Assembly: GCA_958405565.1 (NCBI GenBank)
Contig: CATYEN010000006.1
Coordinates: forward strand, 1-64,000
Reading direction: 5' to 3'
DNA: 64,000 nt
DNA from: an uncultured Collinsella sp.
GTDB taxonomy: Bacteria > Actinomycetota > Coriobacteriia > Coriobacteriales > Coriobacteriaceae
Part shown: positions 1-9,377 of the stretch, one piece after another
Layout: each line of letters starts with the position of its first letter
Position numbering within the stretch: position 1 is the first letter of the stretch
Made by a program: the position numbers and the translations under genes
The notes under the pieces: generated by a model
Database searches by the model: none
Told to the model about the DNA's origin: nothing
What the model saw: the letters and a program-made list of their open reading frames with translations, nothing else

Positions 1-174
1 TCGTGCCGAAATGTCGCGAAGCGCGCGGTTGACAAAACTATAGAGACACGTCCCAGAAAAATCATCCCTCAAGAGACTGCCCTGCGATGTTGAATTGGTG
101 CCTTGGCCCTGTGGGGCCGTGGCGATGTTATGCTCTAACCTCGATTGTTTGAATTGCTCCGAAAAGAGGATGCC

Positions 175-1317
175 GTGATCTGCCCGCATTGCCTTAAGAC
201 CATCGAGGACGGCGCCTCGTTCTGCCCCTACTGCAACGCCTACGTCGGTCCGGGCGACGGTCCCGAGCACACCGAATTTGTGTTCTGCGAGGGCTGTGGC
301 GCGCGTCTTTCCCCGCATGATCGCACGTGTCCCAAATGTGGACGCCCTGCTCCGGGCATCCTTTCCGAGGACGCTGCCGCATCCGACCTGGCGGCGGGCC
401 GTACCGCCGGTTTTCCGCGCTTGACGCAGGAGCAGATCGATACCGAGGTGCCCCATGCGCCCGCTTCGGCTGCCGCCGTGCTTTCGGATGCCGCCGACCC
501 CAATGAGACCTGCGTGCTGCCGGCTTTCGATAAGGATTTCGGTATCCCCAAGGTCGATATTCCCACGCCCGTTTCCCTGCATGACGATGCTCAAAAATCC
601 AAGCGCAAGGTGCATCCCGACGAGGACGCCTATCACAAGCACAAGCGTCATATCCCCAAGCCGCTCATTATCATCGCGGTCCTTGCCGCCGTGTGCGGCG
701 GTGCCTATTGGTTTGTGACGGCCGATCCCATGGGTGTCATGCCCGGCTTCTACGATCAGTTTGGCCAGGCCGCGCAGACTACGTTCCCCACGCGTCAAAA
801 GGGCGAGGCGACCGAGGACGACACCAAGCAGGACGATCCTGCCGAAGTGGTCCAGGAAGAAACCGTGCTCACCGATGATCAGCTCTATACCAGGCTCGAC
901 GGTCTGTATCAGACCATCGTGTCCTACGCTGACGAGGACCAGATCGGCGAGGTTATCGATTCCTTTAACAACGGTTATCTCCGAACGCCGCTGTCCACTC
1001 GTCAGGAGCTGTCGCAGAGTGCCTACGCCCTGCGCGACCAGATCAAAAAGACGCAAGATGAGCTCAACAACCTGAAAGTACAGGACGATACGGTCTATGC
1101 GGATGACATTGCCCACTTAAAGCAGCTTGCCGAGTGGATGTATGAGCGCGTCGACGTGATCTGCCAGAGCTGGGATATCTCGCTGGCCATTCCCGATGGC
1201 GAGTCGATGAGTTCCCACCAAAGCGAGATCCTGGCGCCCATCGCGCAGGGCGGCAACAGCGCGCTGAACCAGTACGATGCCAATGTGGGTTCCTGGAAGC
1301 CGCAGCAGCGTTCCTAA
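175..1317 (+). CDS. zinc-ribbon membrane protein of unknown function
   Basis: The protein opens with two zinc-ribbon knuckle pairs (CPHC and CPYC in the first 25 residues, then CEGC and CPKC by about residue 60). An acidic linker and a basic stretch follow, then one membrane segment (about residues 163-183) and a roughly 200-residue helical C-terminal domain that is probably outside the cell. I chose GTG at 175 because AAGAGGA lies 4 nt before it; a TTG 30 nt upstream also opens the frame. A -10-like TATGCT sits at 129-134 with no convincing -35. Zinc-ribbon plus membrane-anchor proteins are common in this group. The exact function is not recognised. Bases 1-174 hold no other gene. Confidence 0.7.
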   Translation: MICPHCLKTIEDGASFCPYCNAYVGPGDGPEHTEFVFCEGCGARLSPHDRTCPKCGRPAPGILSEDAAASDLAAGRTAGFPRLTQEQIDTEVPHAPASAAAVLSDAADPNETCVLPAFDKDFGIPKVDIPTPVSLHDDAQKSKRKVHPDEDAYHKHKRHIPKPLIIIAVLAAVCGGAYWFVTADPMGVMPGFYDQFGQAAQTTFPTRQKGEATEDDTKQDDPAEVVQEETVLTDDQLYTRLDGLYQTIVSYADEDQIGEVIDSFNNGYLRTPLSTRQELSQSAYALRDQIKKTQDELNNLKVQDDTVYADDIAHLKQLAEWMYERVDVICQSWDISLAIPDGESMSSHQSEILAPIAQGGNSALNQYDANVGSWKPQQRS

Positions 1318-1355
1318 AATTAGTTCGCCATAGTCGGCATAACCTACGTGCGCAA

Positions 1356-1385
1356 TTGATGTAAGCCCGTGCTTATTGCTACAAT
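1356..1385 (+). promoter_or_regulatory. sigma70-type promoter for the cyclophilin gene
   Basis: TTGATG and TACAAT are separated by 18 bp. The start codon of the next gene is about 40 nt beyond the -10, with a good ribosome binding site between. Confidence 0.55.
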
Positions 1386-1424
1386 TCGTACAAATATGCT
1401 TTAAACGCACGAGGAAGGAACCAC

Positions 1425-1967
1425 ATGTTTGGTTTTAAGAAAGAGCTCTACACGCCCGAGTATCAACTTGTCGGCGACGAGTGCGCCGTAATCGAGACGT
1501 CGAAGGGTACCATCAAGGTCAAGTTTGACGGCGAGGGCGCTCCCATTCATGTCGCGAACTTCTGCGAGCTTTCCACGATGGGCTTCTATGATGGCCTTAA
1601 GTTCCATCGCTATGTGCCTGGTTTTGTTATCCAGGGCGGCGACCCCAATACCCGCGACATGTCCGGCGCCGACGTCGCTGCCGGTCTTGAGGGTCCCGAC
1701 GGCATGCCCGGTACCGGTGGCCCCGGCTACTGCATCAAGGGCGAGTTTGCCACCAATCCGCGCAACAGCCATGTCGATGGCGCCCTTGCCATGGCACGCT
1801 CCATGGACCCCGATTCCGCGGGTTCGCAGTTCTACTTCTGCCTGGGCGCCCAGCATAACCTCGATTCTGGTTACACCGTCTTTGGTACCACGGTCGAGGG
1901 TCTCGATGTGATTTCGCAGCTGCGTGCCGGCGACGAGATCGTCCATGTCGAGATCGTTCACGAGTAA
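1425..1967 (+). CDS. cyclophilin-type peptidyl-prolyl cis-trans isomerase
   Basis: This is a single-domain cyclophilin of 180 residues that catalyses cis-trans isomerisation of proline peptide bonds. The core motifs are present: FHRYVPGFVIQGGDP with the catalytic Arg, and GSQFYFCLG. There is no signal peptide or lipobox, so it is probably cytoplasmic. GAGGAAGG precedes the ATG. It is followed 11 nt later by the TPR gene, which is probably cotranscribed. Family assignment is firm; substrates cannot be inferred. Confidence 0.9.
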   Translation: MFGFKKELYTPEYQLVGDECAVIETSKGTIKVKFDGEGAPIHVANFCELSTMGFYDGLKFHRYVPGFVIQGGDPNTRDMSGADVAAGLEGPDGMPGTGGPGYCIKGEFATNPRNSHVDGALAMARSMDPDSAGSQFYFCLGAQHNLDSGYTVFGTTVEGLDVISQLRAGDEIVHVEIVHE

Positions 1968-1978
1968 AGGGGACTTCC

Positions 1979-3283
1979 TTGAATAGCCAGCTGATCCAAC
2001 AGGGCCGCGCCGCTTACCGCGCGGGTGATTTTTCTGCTGCAGCCCAGATGCTTGGGGCGGCAAAGACTCCCGATGAGATTATGGGCGAGGCCGATCACCT
2101 TCGTGGCAACGCCTTGATGCACCTGGGCATGTATGCCGAGGCCGCCGAGGCCTATGCCGCCGCCCTCAACGACGGCACCTACGGCAAGCGCGGCGCGCTG
2201 CTCACCAACCGCGGCAAGGCTCTCGCCGCCGTGGGCGACTACACGACGGCCGCCCAGGCGTTCTCTGCTGCTACGCAGGATGCTTCCTATGCCACGCCGT
2301 TCAAGGCCTATCTGGGTCTAGGCAATGCGCTGTTCCAATCGGGCGACTATGCCAACGCGGGAACCGCCTTCCGTCAGGCTGCCATCGACGGTGCCAATCC
2401 GGCTCCTGCCGCCGCGCTCGGCGAGCTCGGTCGTTGCTTCATTAAGCTCGGCCGTCCGGCGGATGCCGTGGAGACCTACCGCACGGCTATCGACTTTGCC
2501 GGCCCCCGCGACGACACGCGTGCGCTCAACGCCGGCATGGGTCAGGCGCTTTCTGCCGCCGGCCGTCCCTCCGACGCACTCGACGCCTTTAACGCCGCTA
2601 CTGCCGATGGCATCTACCAGCTCACCTCCGAGCAGGCCGATGAGCTTGCCCGCGTGCACGATTCGCTTGCCGCGCTGTCTGCCCAGACGGCTATGGCCAC
2701 GGCTCCTGCGCCCGCGATGGACGCTCCTGCCGTCGATCCTCTCGATCCTACGGGCGCGACCGGTCAGTTTATGCCCGATCCCTCGGATACCGGTTTCTTC
2801 ACACTGTCCGAGTCCGAGATGGTTCAGCAGGACCGTCAGGATCGTAAGCAGGCCAAGGTCCGTCGTCGCCATCGCCACACGGGTCTCAAAGTCTTCATCG
2901 TGCTGCTTCTGCTCATTTTGATCGCCGCGGGCGGTCTGGGCTTTGCCTACACGCGCGGCTTTGGCTTCCCGTCTCAGGAGTCTGTCGTTACCGATCTGTT
3001 CCAGGCTGCCGGCGACGGTGACACCGCAAAGGCCGAGTCTTGCCTGGCCTCGAACCTGTCCGAGGACGCCAAGTCTATGATCATCTCCTCGATTCCGCAG
3101 GGTGCCACCGTGTCCGTCGAGGGCATGGATCAGTCCATGACCGAGACGACCGCCAAGGTGAAGGCATCGCTGTCCAAGGGCGGCGAGCAGGAGTACACCG
3201 TCAAATTCGTGCGCTCCGACAACCATATCGGCTGGGCCGTTTCTTCGCTTGATATGGATTTCTCGGCTGCTGACAACCAGTAG
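1979..3283 (+). CDS. TPR-repeat protein with one membrane anchor
   Basis: About 230 N-terminal residues form tandem tetratricopeptide-like helical repeats (A-Y-A-A-A and G-x-A-L-x-x-x-G-D-Y patterns). A Pro/Ala linker, a basic HRHTGLK stretch, one membrane helix (about residues 303-323) and a roughly 100-residue C-terminal domain follow. The order suggests cytoplasmic TPRs and an external C-terminal domain resembling the NTF2-like DUF4878 type, which I cannot confirm. The start is TTG, with GGGGA just upstream. TPR domains bind proteins; the partner is unknown. It shares its basic-stretch/helix/external-domain design with the zinc-ribbon protein upstream. Confidence 0.75.
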   Translation: MNSQLIQQGRAAYRAGDFSAAAQMLGAAKTPDEIMGEADHLRGNALMHLGMYAEAAEAYAAALNDGTYGKRGALLTNRGKALAAVGDYTTAAQAFSAATQDASYATPFKAYLGLGNALFQSGDYANAGTAFRQAAIDGANPAPAAALGELGRCFIKLGRPADAVETYRTAIDFAGPRDDTRALNAGMGQALSAAGRPSDALDAFNAATADGIYQLTSEQADELARVHDSLAALSAQTAMATAPAPAMDAPAVDPLDPTGATGQFMPDPSDTGFFTLSESEMVQQDRQDRKQAKVRRRHRHTGLKVFIVLLLLILIAAGGLGFAYTRGFGFPSQESVVTDLFQAAGDGDTAKAESCLASNLSEDAKSMIISSIPQGATVSVEGMDQSMTETTAKVKASLSKGGEQEYTVKFVRSDNHIGWAVSSLDMDFSAADNQ

Positions 3284-3305
3284 TGACCTTATGGGATTTA
3301 GCTTT

Positions 3306-3338
3306 GCCCGGCGCTTCACCGCAAGTGAGGTGCCGGGC
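3306..3338 (+). other. strong hairpin between the TPR gene and mreB
   Basis: GCCCGGC and GCCGGGC form the outer stem; CTTCAC pairs with GTGAGG inside, around a CGCAA loop. No T-tract follows, so it is a weak candidate terminator or an mRNA 3' stabiliser. A -10-like TATGAT (3348-3353) for mreB follows. Confidence 0.45.
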
Positions 3339-3398
3339 TTGCGCTAGTATGATGAGCTAGTAGTTTTCCAGCAATCATCCAACACATCAGGAGTTGCG

Positions 3399-4442
3399 TT
3401 GTTTTCTTTGATGGATATGTTCTTCGGTAGCTATGCGGGCGATCTTGCCATCGACCTCGGCACCGCAAATACGCTTGTCTCCGTGCGCGGCAAGGGCATC
3501 GTCATTCGCGAGCCCTCCGTTGTCGCCATCGACAAGAACGACGAGCGCATCCTGGCGGTCGGTATCGAGGCAAAGCGCATGCTCGGCCGTACGCCCGGCA
3601 ACATCGTGGCCGTTCGTCCCCTGAAGGACGGCGTCATCGCCGACTTCGATGTTACCGAGGCCATGCTTCGCTACTTTATCGACAAGGCGTCCGAGAAGCG
3701 CTATCCGTGGACTCCGCGTCCGCGTGTTGTCGTCTGCGTTCCCTCCGGTGTCACGTCGGTCGAGAAGCGCGCTGTCTTTGAGGCCACGATCCAGGCCGGT
3801 GCCCGCCAGGCCTATCTGATCGAAGAGCCTATGGCCGCCGCTATCGGCGCCGACCTGCCCGTCGAGGAACCCACCGGTTCCATGGTCATCGATATCGGTG
3901 GCGGTACCACCGAGGTTGCCGTTATCGCTATGGGCGGCATCGTCGTCTCGCAGTCCATTCGTATTGCCGGCGACGAGTTCGATCAGGCCATCCTTACGCA
4001 CGTTCGCGATGCCTACAACCTGGCCATCGGCGAGCGTACGGCAGAGGACATCAAGATCAAGGTCGGCTCCGCCGTGCCGCTCAAGGACGAGCTCGACGTC
4101 GAGGTCAACGGCCGCGACGTGATCACCGGTCTGCCCAAGACCGTGCGCATCGAGAGCGAGGAGATTCGTCGCGCGCTCAACAAGCCGCTCGACGAGATGG
4201 CCAAGGCCGTCAAGGACGCACTCGACGCTACGCCTCCCGATCTTGCCTCGGACCTTATGTACTACGGCATTTTGCTGACTGGTGGCGGCGCGCTGCTGCG
4301 CGGTCTCGACGTGCGCCTGCGCGATGAGACCGGCGTTTCGGTCAACGTCAGCCCCACGGCGCTCGATAACGTTGTTAACGGCTGTGCCCGCGTGCTCGAG
4401 GCCAATGCGTTTGATGGCGGCTTCGTCCAGACCAATGCTTAA
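3399..4442 (+). CDS. mreB: rod shape-determining protein MreB
   Basis: This is a bacterial actin homologue that forms membrane-associated filaments positioning the elongation machinery. Visible features are the phosphate-1 motif AIDLGTANTLV, phosphate-2 DIGGGTTEVAVI, the adenosine motif TGGGALLRG and a length (347 residues) normal for the family. The start is TTG with CAGGAG 5 nt upstream; ATG codons 12 and 18 nt inside are alternatives. It heads the mreBCD-mrdA-rodA cluster, whose gaps are mostly about 5-20 nt and indicate one transcript. Confidence 0.97.
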   Translation: MFSLMDMFFGSYAGDLAIDLGTANTLVSVRGKGIVIREPSVVAIDKNDERILAVGIEAKRMLGRTPGNIVAVRPLKDGVIADFDVTEAMLRYFIDKASEKRYPWTPRPRVVVCVPSGVTSVEKRAVFEATIQAGARQAYLIEEPMAAAIGADLPVEEPTGSMVIDIGGGTTEVAVIAMGGIVVSQSIRIAGDEFDQAILTHVRDAYNLAIGERTAEDIKIKVGSAVPLKDELDVEVNGRDVITGLPKTVRIESEEIRRALNKPLDEMAKAVKDALDATPPDLASDLMYYGILLTGGGALLRGLDVRLRDETGVSVNVSPTALDNVVNGCARVLEANAFDGGFVQTNA

Positions 4443-4463
4443 TTTCCAAAAGGTGGATTCCAT

Positions 4464-5462
4464 TTGGCACGATCTTCGGGTTTCTCCACAAATCTGAATA
4501 CCAAGCGACAATCAACGGGTATGCGCCCGTTGATTGTTTTCAGCCTGATTTCGGTGTTGCTGCTCACGTTTTATATTCGTGAGGGTGAGACGGGGCCGAT
4601 TCATGCCGTTCGTTCGGGCGTGACGACGATTACCTCGCCGGTGCGTTTTCTGGGCTCGGCTGTGGCGGCTCCCTTCAATGCGATCGGTAACGTGTTCTCT
4701 AACCTTACGGCGTCACAGGACACGCTTGACGAGCTTAAGAAGCAAAACGAGGAACTGACCTCTAAGGTCGCCGAGCTCTCCGAGGCTCAAAAGACCGCCG
4801 AGCGACTGGAGGGTCTGGTCGGTCTGCAGTCGACCTACAACCTCAAATCGACCGCAGCTCGTATCGTCGGCGCTTCGGGCGATGCCTGGACCTCGACCGT
4901 TACCATCGATAAGGGTTCTGCCGACGGGCTTACCATTAACATGCCCGTGACGAGTTCTGCCGGTGTCATAGGCCAGATTATCGAGGTCTCGGCCAAGACG
5001 TCCACCGTGCGCCTGATTGGCGATGAGAACTCGGGCGTGTCCGCTATGGTGCAGGACACGCGCGCCCAGGGCATGCTGCAGGGTCAGGCTGACGGCACGC
5101 TGCGTCTTGAGTACGTGAGCGTCGACTCCGACGTTAAGGTTGGCGACATCATCGTGACCTCGGGCATTGGCGGTGTGTTCCCCAAGGGCCTTCCGCTCGG
5201 CACCGTCTCGTCGGTTGAGAAATCGGCAAATGACGTGTACTACACCATTGTGGTGCGCGCCCAGACGACGGCCGAGAACAACGAGGAAGTGCTGGTCATC
5301 ACCTCGCTGACCGACGAACAGTCGGCCTCGGATGAGGACGTGAGCACCGCTAATAGCACGCCGCAGGGAACGTCGCGCGATGCTGCGACCAAGACGAAGG
5401 ACGAGAGCTCGGATGACAGTTCCGACACGTCTGAGACGACCGATTCTGGCTCGAGCGAATAG
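4464..5462 (+). CDS. mreC: rod shape-determining protein MreC
   Basis: MreC is a bitopic scaffold linking MreB filaments to the periplasmic/extracellular synthases. The order is a short basic N-terminus, one membrane helix (about residues 20-37), a coiled coil (about 85-115) and the beta-barrel MreC core, ending in an Asp/Ser/Thr-rich disordered tail of about 50 residues. That tail is longer than in many homologues. The start is TTG after AAAGGTGG. It lies between mreB and mreD as usual. Confidence 0.95.
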   Translation: MARSSGFSTNLNTKRQSTGMRPLIVFSLISVLLLTFYIREGETGPIHAVRSGVTTITSPVRFLGSAVAAPFNAIGNVFSNLTASQDTLDELKKQNEELTSKVAELSEAQKTAERLEGLVGLQSTYNLKSTAARIVGASGDAWTSTVTIDKGSADGLTINMPVTSSAGVIGQIIEVSAKTSTVRLIGDENSGVSAMVQDTRAQGMLQGQADGTLRLEYVSVDSDVKVGDIIVTSGIGGVFPKGLPLGTVSSVEKSANDVYYTIVVRAQTTAENNEEVLVITSLTDEQSASDEDVSTANSTPQGTSRDAATKTKDESSDDSSDTSETTDSGSSE

Positions 5463-5467
5463 GGGGC

Positions 5468-6040
5468 ATGTCCATGGATCTACACGAGCAGGGGATGAGC
5501 TCCCGCACGTTTGTAATCGCCGCCATCGTGTGCGTGCTGCTGCAGGCAGGCCTGGCACCGCAGATCTCCATTGCGGGCGGTCGCGTCAACTTCATGATTA
5601 TCCTGGTGTGCCTAAGCGTGTTCTCGGGCGACCCGACCCGTGCCGTCGTGTGCGGTTTTTGCAGCGGCTTGTTTTATGACCTTTCCGCTGCCGTGCCGGT
5701 GGGCGTTATGTCGCTTCTGCTGACCGTGGGTTCTTTTGCCCTGGTGCATAGCGCCGCCGGTCAGACGGGCGGTACCCCGAGTGCGCGCGGCATCACGGTG
5801 GGCGCCTTCGCGCTCGTCATAAATGTGATCTACAGCATCATCTTGCTGTTTATGGGTTTGGAGACGAGCTTTGTCGTTGCGATCTTCGGCCATGCGCTGC
5901 CGTCTTCGATCCTGACGGGTCTGGTTGCCTTTCCGTTTTTGATGTCCGGCGTCGTGCCGCAGTCTGGTTATGGATTCTCCGCACGTGGCGGACGCCAGAC
6001 GGGCATGCGCTTTAAGCCCAAGACCCGTAAGCTCAAATAG
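5468..6040 (+). CDS. mreD: rod shape-determining protein MreD
   Basis: This is a small polytopic membrane protein of 190 residues with about five hydrophobic segments and a basic C-terminus (KPKTRKLK). MreD is the third component of the elongasome and activates PBP2/MreC. The stop codon of mreC is 5 nt upstream, and GGGGG precedes the ATG. MreD is poorly conserved, so the call rests on hydrophobic profile, length and position in the cluster. Confidence 0.9.
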   Translation: MSMDLHEQGMSSRTFVIAAIVCVLLQAGLAPQISIAGGRVNFMIILVCLSVFSGDPTRAVVCGFCSGLFYDLSAAVPVGVMSLLLTVGSFALVHSAAGQTGGTPSARGITVGAFALVINVIYSIILLFMGLETSFVVAIFGHALPSSILTGLVAFPFLMSGVVPQSGYGFSARGGRQTGMRFKPKTRKLK

Positions 6041-6053
6041 GGGAGGCCCGTAG

Positions 6054-8123
6054 ATGTCTTCCCAGATGACGGTTATTATCGCCGGTATCGTGCTGGTTGT
6101 GGCCATCGTGGTTGCGCTGGTCATCATGCGTCGCGGTGATTCCCGTTTTACTTACGATACGCAGCATGGAACGGCCCCGCGCGCCACCGAGGGCGAGGGC
6201 AATACCGCGGCGACCGCCTTTAAGGGCCGCTTCTCCATCCTCACCACGGGTGTGGGGGCGATGTTCGCGGCGCTTGCCGTCAAGCTGTGGGGCATGCAGA
6301 TGGTCTCGTCGGACTATTACGAAAAGCAGGCTAATAGCAATCAGACGCGCACCGTTACCACACCCGCTGTGCGCGGCCGCATCCTCGACCGCAATGGCGT
6401 GGCGCTTGTCCAGAACCGTCCCTCACTTGCTGTCGTGGCCTACCGCGACCTTGCCGAGGATGAGGTTCTGGTTCGCCATCTTGCCAACGTGCTCGGTATG
6501 CCCTACGTGGCGGTGCTGCGCAATATTCAGGACAATTCCGAGGGCGCCCAGAGCCTGCATACCATCGCGACGGACGTCCGTCGCTCCACGGTTGCCTATA
6601 TCAAGGAGCACGCCGGCGAGTTCCCGGGCGTCAAGATTGCCGAGCGTACCGAGCGCCAGTATCCCTACGGCGAGACGGCATGCCATATCTTGGGCTATAC
6701 CGGCACCATTACTTCCGAGCAGCTCGAGGCCCAGAATAAGAAAACGTCTGGCGATGATGATGCTTCTGCTGGCCGGATTACGTACCAGTCGGGCGATATC
6801 GTGGGCCAGGCGGGTGTTGAGAGCTACTACGAAAACCTGCTGCAGGGTATTCGTGGCGAGCAGACCGTCAAGGTCGATGCCTCGGGCAATGTGACCGGTC
6901 AGGCCGGCGCCGTGCCCGCCAAGGCCGGCTCCGACATTAAGCTCACGCTCGACCTTAAGATCCAACAGGCCTGTGAGACGGCGCTGGCGAGCGCCATCGA
7001 GCTTGCCAAGACCACGGGCTACAGCAATGCCGGCAACGGTGCTGTGGTGTGTCTCGATCCCAACAATGGCGAGATCTTGGGCATGGCGAGCGAGCCCAAG
7101 TTCGATCCTTCCGTCTTTATCGGCGGCGTCTCAAATGACGTGTGGACCGAGCTCAATGATGACAAGGGTTCGCACCCGCTGCTCAACCGCGCCATTAGCG
7201 GACAGTACATGTCGGCCTCGACCATCAAGCCGCTCTCGGCACTGGCCGGTCTTGAGTTTGGAACCTACACTTCAACGCAGACAACCAACTGCACGGGCTA
7301 TTGGACGGGCTTGGGCAAAGCTTGGGGCAAGCGCTGCTGGCTGACGTCTGGCCACGGCACCATGACGCTGCAGTCGGGTATCGCCAACTCGTGCGACCCC
7401 GTCTTCTACGACATGGGCAAGGCGTTCTTTTATGACGAGCAACATTCCGAGGGCCTGCAGGAGGTCTTTCGTCGCTGGGGCCTAGGCAAGACCTGCGGTA
7501 TCGATCTGCCGAGTGAGGGCGCGGGCCGTATTCCCGATGCCGAGTGGAAAGAGTCGTACTTCACCGACGCCTCTGCCGAGGACCGCAAGTGGAATGCCGG
7601 CGATATGACCAACATTGCCATCGGCCAGGGCGACATTTTGGTGACGCCTCTGCAGATGGCGTGCGCCTATATGGGTCTTGCCAACGGCGGCAAACAGTAT
7701 GTGCCCCACGTGTTTTTGTCTGCCGTGTCGCGCGATGGCGACGGCGATGCCTATAAGTACAACGGCAAGGGCAAGAAGAAGCGCCTGGAGGCCAAGATCA
7801 ACAGCGATTCGGATTTGACTCTTGTTCGCAACGGCATGCACGACGTGATTTACACGGCATCGACGTCCCTGGCGGCTCACTTTGGCACCCTGACGCCGCA
7901 GGTATACGGCAAGTCGGGCACGGGCGAGAAAAGCGGCGAGGACGAATACGCGTGGTTCTGCGCCTATGCACCGGCCGATGATCCCAAGTATGTCATCGCT
8001 ACTGTCCTGGAGCAGGGCGGCGGTGGCTCAGATACCGCGATGCATGTCGTGCGCGACGTGCTCGGCGTGATTTATGACGAGCCCGATACCTCTTCGGCCT
8101 CGGGCGATTCTTCGGTTCGATAG
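6054..8123 (+). CDS. mrdA: penicillin-binding protein 2, elongation transpeptidase
   Basis: This is the class B PBP that cross-links peptidoglycan during side-wall growth. It has an N-terminal membrane helix (about residues 5-24) and a second hydrophobic stretch near 60-80, then the PBP dimerisation domain (RGRILDRNG) and the transpeptidase domain. Catalytic motifs are visible: STIK (SxxK), SCD (SxD, as in E. coli PBP2) and KSGTG (KTG box). At 689 residues it is of ordinary length. It lies just before its SEDS partner rodA. Confidence 0.95.
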   Translation: MSSQMTVIIAGIVLVVAIVVALVIMRRGDSRFTYDTQHGTAPRATEGEGNTAATAFKGRFSILTTGVGAMFAALAVKLWGMQMVSSDYYEKQANSNQTRTVTTPAVRGRILDRNGVALVQNRPSLAVVAYRDLAEDEVLVRHLANVLGMPYVAVLRNIQDNSEGAQSLHTIATDVRRSTVAYIKEHAGEFPGVKIAERTERQYPYGETACHILGYTGTITSEQLEAQNKKTSGDDDASAGRITYQSGDIVGQAGVESYYENLLQGIRGEQTVKVDASGNVTGQAGAVPAKAGSDIKLTLDLKIQQACETALASAIELAKTTGYSNAGNGAVVCLDPNNGEILGMASEPKFDPSVFIGGVSNDVWTELNDDKGSHPLLNRAISGQYMSASTIKPLSALAGLEFGTYTSTQTTNCTGYWTGLGKAWGKRCWLTSGHGTMTLQSGIANSCDPVFYDMGKAFFYDEQHSEGLQEVFRRWGLGKTCGIDLPSEGAGRIPDAEWKESYFTDASAEDRKWNAGDMTNIAIGQGDILVTPLQMACAYMGLANGGKQYVPHVFLSAVSRDGDGDAYKYNGKGKKKRLEAKINSDSDLTLVRNGMHDVIYTASTSLAAHFGTLTPQVYGKSGTGEKSGEDEYAWFCAYAPADDPKYVIATVLEQGGGGSDTAMHVVRDVLGVIYDEPDTSSASGDSSVR

Positions 8124-8132
8124 GAGGTTGCG

Positions 8133-9359
8133 ATGGATTTTTCTCCGGCGGATCTGTTCCGTTCAACCAAGACCGGCTCTCGCAGCAGCCTGGACCGCGT
8201 CAACAAGCAACTTTCGGCCTCGCGCGGCACGTTTCGCCAAAAGGTGCATATCGGTGTGCTCGTGGCTACAGTGGCGCTCGTCGCCTACGGTGCCATCATT
8301 ATCTGGTCGGCTTCGCAGTTTAAGGCCGATGCCTCGTTCTCACGCCATCTTCTGGGAATTGGCATCGGGGCGGTGCTGGCGGTGCTGGTCTGGCGTACCG
8401 ACTTGCGCGGTATTTCCAATTTCTCGACGGCGTTGCTCGTCATCGACCTGATCGTTATCTTCTCGCCCAAGATTCCGGGTCTGTCCTATACAGGCGGTCT
8501 GGGCATGACGGGCTGGATCAAGATTCCCGGTATCGGCTTGACATTCCAGCCGGTTGAGCTTGCCAAGCTCATCACCATCTTCTTTATTGCCACGCTTGGC
8601 TCGCAGTATAACGGTCGCATCGATACCGTTCGCGACTACGTCAAGCTCTGCGGCATGCTGTCCATTCCGTTTTTGGCCGTCGTCGCCATGGGCGACCTGG
8701 GCTCGGGCCTGGTCGTGCTGGTCTCGGGCGCCATCGTCATCTGCATGAGCGGTGCGCGCCGCGAGTGGGTGCTGTCGACCCTGGCCCTGCTCGTAGGCTT
8801 GGTGGCGCTTGTCTTGGCGCTCGACTCGGTTTTCGATTCGCTGCTCGGCCACGATGTGCTCATCAAGCAGTACCAGATGAATCGCTTGACGGTCTTTATC
8901 GACCCCGATAACGCCGATTCGGACGATGCCTACAACCTGCAGCAGTCGCTTATCGCCGTTGGCTCGGGTGGCTTCTTTGGTAAGGGTTTGGGCCATGCGA
9001 CGCAGTCGGCCGGCGGCTTTCTGCCTGAGTTCCACACCGACTTCGTCTTCGCCTTCCTGTCTGAGACCTTTGGCTTTTGCGGTTCCTTTTTGCTCCTGTG
9101 CCTCTACGTGCTGCTGATCTTTTCGACGATTCGCGTCGCCTTTAAGTGTGAGTCACTGTTTTTGCGTCTTTCGTGTGTGGGCATCGTTGGCATGTGGGCG
9201 TTCCAGACCTTCGAAAACATCGGCATGTGCATCGGCATGATGCCGATTACCGGTATTCCGCTACCGTTTATTAGCTTCGGTTCGTCTTCGATGATGATTC
9301 AGCTGCTGACGGTGGGTATCGTACAATCCATATGGCGGCATCGTTCGGGCGCCGCGTAA
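8133..9359 (+). CDS. rodA: RodA, SEDS-family peptidoglycan polymerase
   Basis: This polytopic SEDS glycosyltransferase polymerises lipid II and pairs with PBP2. There are about ten hydrophobic segments. The conserved FQPVELAKL and the late PLPFISFGSSSM stretch are typical of RodA/FtsW. The first 40 residues are an extra hydrophilic lead. TAGGAGG overlaps the mrdA stop and gives the ribosome site. Position beside mrdA favours RodA over FtsW. Confidence 0.95.
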   Translation: MDFSPADLFRSTKTGSRSSLDRVNKQLSASRGTFRQKVHIGVLVATVALVAYGAIIIWSASQFKADASFSRHLLGIGIGAVLAVLVWRTDLRGISNFSTALLVIDLIVIFSPKIPGLSYTGGLGMTGWIKIPGIGLTFQPVELAKLITIFFIATLGSQYNGRIDTVRDYVKLCGMLSIPFLAVVAMGDLGSGLVVLVSGAIVICMSGARREWVLSTLALLVGLVALVLALDSVFDSLLGHDVLIKQYQMNRLTVFIDPDNADSDDAYNLQQSLIAVGSGGFFGKGLGHATQSAGGFLPEFHTDFVFAFLSETFGFCGSFLLLCLYVLLIFSTIRVAFKCESLFLRLSCVGIVGMWAFQTFENIGMCIGMMPITGIPLPFISFGSSSMMIQLLTVGIVQSIWRHRSGAA

Positions 9360-9377
9360 CCGCTGGAGGGGTTTGCT

